Shown piece after piece: positions 39,804 to 42,965 of a DNA stretch of 42,965 nt. The notes under the pieces are model-generated. The model did not search any database. It had not been told where the DNA came from and saw only the letters and a program-made list of their open reading frames with translations. The translations under genes were made by a program, and so were the position numbers. Source of the DNA: JAGQSZ01 sp049647585 (GTDB lineage: Bacteria > Actinomycetota > Acidimicrobiia > Acidimicrobiales > Microtrichaceae); NCBI GenBank assembly GCA_049647585.1, contig JBARXY010000022.1:1-42965 (forward strand), given 5' to 3'. How positions within the stretch are numbered: the stretch's first letter is position 1; every line of letters begins with the position of its first letter.

Positions 39804-41173
39804 CCGCCGTGTCCGATGGTCCGGTGATCATCGTGGGAGCAGGGCTCAGTGGGCTGAGCGCTGCCAGAGCGTTGGTGGGTGCCGGTCGAGAGGTTGCAGT
39901 CATCGAGGCGCGGGATCGGGTCGGAGGTCGGACAGAAGGCGGCTTCACTGTCGACGGAACCTCGATCGAACTGGGTGGACAGTGGATTGGTCCGGGCCAG
40001 AGCCGGATGTATGAACTCATTGACGAGTTGGGACTCGAGACGTTTCCGACCTTCAACGAGGGCGAACATGTCGTGAAGCTCGGCGGGAAGCTTTCGAGAA
40101 TCAAGTCGCACCGGGGGGCCGTCCCGCGGGTCAGCCCGTTCGCGTTGGCGGACCTGTTCAACGGTCTACGGCGTTTCAACCGGCTCGCGGGTACCGTGCC
40201 GATTGACCGCCCTTGGACGGCGAAGGACGCCGAACTGTTGGATGGTCAGACGTTCGACACTTGGGTGCGGAACAATCTGCGTACCGAGGTGGGACGAAGC
40301 TATTTCCGTGTGGCGACCGAAGCAGTCTTCGCCGGCGAGCCGAACGATATTTCGCTGCTGCATGCATTGTTCTATTCCCATTCGGGCCGGGACTTCGAAA
40401 CGCTGCTTTCGGTCGATGACGGAGCCCAACAGGACCGGGTGGTGGGCGGCTCGATCCGGATTGCGGAGGAAATGGCGAAGTCGCTCGGGGACCGGGTGCT
40501 GCTCGATCGGCCGGTGAGCATCATTCGCCACGGGAGCACCGGAGTGGAAGTGATCACCAGGGATGGTGAGAGCTTTGTCGGCTCCTCGCTGATCATCACA
40601 CTGCCTCCCACGCTGTCCGGCAGGCTCACCTATGACCCGCCGATGCCTGTCTGGCGTGACCAGCTCACCCAACGCCTTCCGGCGGGGTCGGTCATCAAGT
40701 TCCACGTCGTCTACCCCGAGCCGTTCTGGCGTCGCGAGGGGCTCACCGGTCAGGTTGCTTCCGATACCGGTCCTGTGAAAGTGACCTTCGACAACTCCCC
40801 GAGCGACGGCTCTCCCGGCATCATCGTCGGCTTCCTCGAGGGAACGGCCGGCCGTGAATGGTCCCCCAGACCCCTGGAGGAACGCCGAGCCGCGGTGGTC
40901 GACTCGCTGGTCACATATTTCGGGGCTGAAGCTGCGACGCCGGTCGACTACGTAGAACGGGACTGGATGAACGAGGAGTTCAGCCGTGGCTGCTACGGAG
41001 CACACTTCGCTCCGGGGGTGTGGACCTCGTACGGCCCGAGTCTCCGGAGGTCGGTCGGGCGGATCCACTGGGCGGGAGCCGAGTGCTCAGCCGTTTGGAG
41101 CGGGTACATGGAGGGCGCAGTTCGCTCCGGAGAGATCGCCGCGCGAGCAGTGCTCGACGCTGAGAACGCGTGA
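39800..41173 (+). CDS. Flavin-dependent monoamine oxidase
   Basis: 457 aa from the ATG at 39800, preceded by CCAGGA. The frame is open for 70 codons upstream, but these antisense-like residues overlap the peptidase gene and lack the family pattern. The FAD motif GAGLSGLSAARAL is at about 13-25, followed by EARDRVGGRT and GGQWIG; the C-terminus has the MAO motif AECSAVWSGYMEGAVRSGE. Cys398 in SRGCYGAHF aligns with the covalent-flavin Cys of human MAO-B by my reading. It should oxidise a primary amine to an aldehyde with H2O2. It could feed the aldehyde dehydrogenases in the window, but the link is inference. Confidence 0.9.
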   Translation: MTAVSDGPVIIVGAGLSGLSAARALVGAGREVAVIEARDRVGGRTEGGFTVDGTSIELGGQWIGPGQSRMYELIDELGLETFPTFNEGEHVVKLGGKLSRIKSHRGAVPRVSPFALADLFNGLRRFNRLAGTVPIDRPWTAKDAELLDGQTFDTWVRNNLRTEVGRSYFRVATEAVFAGEPNDISLLHALFYSHSGRDFETLLSVDDGAQQDRVVGGSIRIAEEMAKSLGDRVLLDRPVSIIRHGSTGVEVITRDGESFVGSSLIITLPPTLSGRLTYDPPMPVWRDQLTQRLPAGSVIKFHVVYPEPFWRREGLTGQVASDTGPVKVTFDNSPSDGSPGIIVGFLEGTAGREWSPRPLEERRAAVVDSLVTYFGAEAATPVDYVERDWMNEEFSRGCYGAHFAPGVWTSYGPSLRRSVGRIHWAGAECSAVWSGYMEGAVRSGEIAARAVLDAENA

Positions 41174-41254
41174 ACTCACTGAACTCAGTGGACGCAGAGG
41201 ACTTACTGGATGGCATTGCGAAGGCAGGGCCAATTACCGAAGAAGCAGGATCAA

Positions 41255-42643
41255 ATGGCCATGAAGACCAGAATTGAACACGACTCGTTGGGCGAGATGG
41301 AGGTCCCGGCCGACGCTCTGTGGCAGGCCCAGACCCAGCGCGCGGTACTGAATTTCCCGGTCTCCGGCTCTCGTGTCGATCCTGCGCTGATCTTGGCTCT
41401 CATCAGGATCAAGTCCGCCGCTGCACGGGTCAACGCCGGCCTCGCTGTGATCGAGGACGACACAGCATCAGCAATAGTTGATTCCGCGACCGAGCTTGTC
41501 GACGATGCCGATCGATACCGGCACTTTCCGGTCGACGTGTTCCAGACCGGCTCAGGTACGTCGACGAACATGAACGTCAACGAGGTGCTGGCAACCCTCG
41601 CCACCAGACGCCGGGGCTCGCTGGTCCACCCGAATGACCACGTCAACGCATCACAGTCCTCCAACGACACCTTCCCGTCCGCGATTCACATTGCGGCAGT
41701 TGTGACGACGGTCAACGAGACGATTCCGGCGCTCGAAGTTCTTGCGACAGCGCTCCACGGCAAAGAGACCGAGTTCGCCGATGTCGTGAAGTCCGGCAGG
41801 ACCCACCTGATGGACGCCGTACCGATCACACTCGGACAGGAGTTCGGCGGCTACGCAGAGGCGATCGACTTGGGCATGGACCGTCTGCGCGCCACGCTCG
41901 GCCGAGTCGGCGCACTGCCTCTGGGTGGCACCGCCGTGGGAACGGGTTTGAATGCTCCGGCAGGGTTTGCGAAGAACGTGATCGAGATTCTGAGTTCCGA
42001 ACTTGGCGTAGAGCTGTACGAGGCGCACAACCATTTCGAGGCCCAGGGTGGCCAGGATGCGCTAGTTGAACTGAGTGGCGCCTGCCGGGTCGTCGCGGTG
42101 AGTCTGTACAAGATCGCGGCCGATCTGCGCTGGATGTCATCGGGGCCATCGACCGGTCTACGCGAAATCCATCTTCCCGAATTACAGCCGGGGAGCTCGA
42201 TAATGCCCGGAAAGATAAACCCGGTTATGCCAGAAGCTGTGCAGCAGGTTGTGGCCCAGGTGATCGGAAACGACGCCGCGGTCGCATTTGGCGGTACCGC
42301 TGGAACTCTCGAACTCAACGTGATGATGCCCGTGATGGCGGCGAACCTGCTCGAATCACTTCGCCTGGTTGCGAACGTCTCGCGCTTGTTGGCTGACCGC
42401 TGTGTAAGTGGGATCACGGCGAACCACGACGTGCTGGAGCGATATTCCGAATCCTCACCGGCGCTGGTCACCGCCCTGGTTCCGCTGATCGGCTACGAGG
42501 CTGCGGCCAAGGCCGCTCACGATGCAATCGAACAGGGGCGGACGGTCAGGGAAGTTGTGATCGCCTCGGGTCTTGCCCCGGAGGACAAGGTCAATGAGGT
42601 TCTCGATCCTCTCGCGATGACGCGCGGCGGAGTTATGAGCTGA
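41255..42643 (+). CDS. fumC: Class II fumarate hydratase
   Basis: 462 aa from the ATG at 41255 (AGGA about 5 nt upstream; an ATG at 41210 would add 15 odd residues). This length fits FumC, which interconverts fumarate and malate in the TCA cycle as a homotetramer without Fe-S. The family signature GSSIMPGKINPVMPE is at about 312-326, and the TGSGTSTNMNVNEV and NASQSSNDTFPSA regions and the catalytic segment GRTHLMDAVPITLGQEF are intact. The region between the oxidase stop and this start is 81 bp. It ends in a strong hairpin. Confidence 0.96.
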   Translation: MAMKTRIEHDSLGEMEVPADALWQAQTQRAVLNFPVSGSRVDPALILALIRIKSAAARVNAGLAVIEDDTASAIVDSATELVDDADRYRHFPVDVFQTGSGTSTNMNVNEVLATLATRRRGSLVHPNDHVNASQSSNDTFPSAIHIAAVVTTVNETIPALEVLATALHGKETEFADVVKSGRTHLMDAVPITLGQEFGGYAEAIDLGMDRLRATLGRVGALPLGGTAVGTGLNAPAGFAKNVIEILSSELGVELYEAHNHFEAQGGQDALVELSGACRVVAVSLYKIAADLRWMSSGPSTGLREIHLPELQPGSSIMPGKINPVMPEAVQQVVAQVIGNDAAVAFGGTAGTLELNVMMPVMAANLLESLRLVANVSRLLADRCVSGITANHDVLERYSESSPALVTALVPLIGYEAAAKAAHDAIEQGRTVREVVIASGLAPEDKVNEVLDPLAMTRGGVMS

Positions 42644-42644
42644 G

Positions 42645-42670
42645 CGGTCCGACCGCGCTGGGTCGGACCG
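42645..42670. terminator. Bidirectional terminator after fumC
   Basis: CGGTCCGACC (42645-42654) and GGTCGGACCG (42661-42670) form a perfect 10-bp stem with a 6-nt loop, directly after the fumC stop and before the convergent small gene's stop. No T-tract. Confidence 0.7.
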
Positions 42671-42672
42671 GT

Positions 42673-42960
42673 TCAGTCGACTGAGAGCAGTGCGAAAAGT
42701 TCCATCTTGCGATCTTCGAACTCTTCGAACGTAATCTCTTCGTCCTCGAACTGCTTGTGCAGCTCGGCGACCATCTTCAGAAGCTGGTCGGGGGGAATTT
42801 CTTGGCCTTCTTTGAAGGTAGATAGCTGCTCGAGTGCGCCTGACTCGTCAACTTCTGCTTCGGGATCCTTGTCGAGTCGCTTCTCTCGCTTGGCCGCTGC
42901 CTTGGCCTTCTTGGCCCTGTCCCGTTGCAGTTTCTCGAAACTTGTACGACTGGCGCCCAT
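42673..42960 (-). CDS. Small charged protein with C-terminal SHOCT-like helices
   Basis: 95 aa, complete. Residues 1-30 are very basic and Ala/Lys-rich (SFEKLQRDRAKKAKAAAKRE), the middle is acidic, and the C-terminus (LLKMVAELHKQFEDEEITFE, ending EDRKMELFALL) resembles SHOCT-type short helical domains, where an E-x-x-F-E-x-x-K pattern recurs. The basic start suggests binding to nucleic acid or ribosome, but that is only a reading of charge. I recognise no named family. The ATG is at the window edge and its promoter lies outside. Confidence 0.75.
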   Translation of the reverse strand: MGASRTSFEKLQRDRAKKAKAAAKREKRLDKDPEAEVDESGALEQLSTFKEGQEIPPDQLLKMVAELHKQFEDEEITFEEFEDRKMELFALLSVD

Positions 42961-42965
42961 GGTGC

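Overview
The window is dense, high-GC, coding on both strands and looks chromosomal. Actinobacterial traits are an F420-type luciferase-like oxidoreductase, a GlnA4-like glutamine synthetase homologue, an LCP cell-wall ligase, a TadE/TadG pair and many starts that look leaderless (a TAnnnT box 6-7 nt before the start codon). My best guess is a member of the Acidimicrobiia; this is inference from gene content, not a phylogeny. I see no rRNA, tRNA, CRISPR array, transposase or prophage gene.

Layout. 1-6136 (minus): gltB-gltD, the two glutamate synthase subunits, with stop and start sharing one base. 6464-10031 (plus): a CapA-type lipoprotein, an M18 aminopeptidase and an F420-type oxidoreductase. 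10098-13464 (minus): an aldehyde dehydrogenase and a six-helix cytochrome b fused to a sulfite-oxidase-type molybdopterin domain. 13628-16074 (plus): TadE-like and TadG-like surface proteins. 16098-18183 (minus): a cyclophilin and a UbiB-family kinase, with a strong terminator-like hairpin inside the kinase's first codons. 18260-18873: toxin-antitoxin relics (an intact antitoxin with a toxin that has lost its 3' half, and the 3' end of a second PIN toxin on the other strand). 18913-20208 (minus): an LCP protein. 20357-21502 (plus): a sigma-factor-like protein with a membrane anchor, followed by an Rrf2 regulator.

21596-26235 holds an AldC-like dehydrogenase (minus), a short-chain dehydrogenase (plus) and a GlnA4-like ligase (plus). 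This resembles the Mycobacterium tuberculosis Rv2857c-Rv2860c neighbourhood, but a parDE toxin-antitoxin operon sits where a gamma-glutamyl amidohydrolase might be expected. 26296-28451 (plus): a small lipoprotein, a haloalkane-dehalogenase-like hydrolase and an overlapping TetR regulator. 28448-30034 (minus): a PEP-synthase-like protein lacking its C-terminal barrel. 30204-35219 (plus): a GlcD-type FAD oxidase, a ThDP enzyme and a DinG-type Fe-S helicase. 35226-36812 (minus): a Baeyer-Villiger-type monooxygenase. 36938-42643 (plus): a cyclopropane-fatty-acid-synthase-like methyltransferase, a C69/secernin peptidase overlapping a flavin amine oxidase, and fumC. 42673-42960 (minus): a small charged protein.

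The genes suggest an aerobic heterotroph with ammonium assimilation through GOGAT, amine/polyamine-type nitrogen use (GlnA4, AldC, amine oxidase), oxidation of hydroxy acids, aldehydes and ketones, and lipid and cell-wall modification. Features that stand out are the window-wide leaderless-start signature, the membrane-tethered sigma-like protein, the hairpin inside the UbiB start, the truncated PEP-synthase-like enzyme, the broken vapBC loci and repeated in-frame short tandem repeats in linkers of otherwise conserved enzymes.
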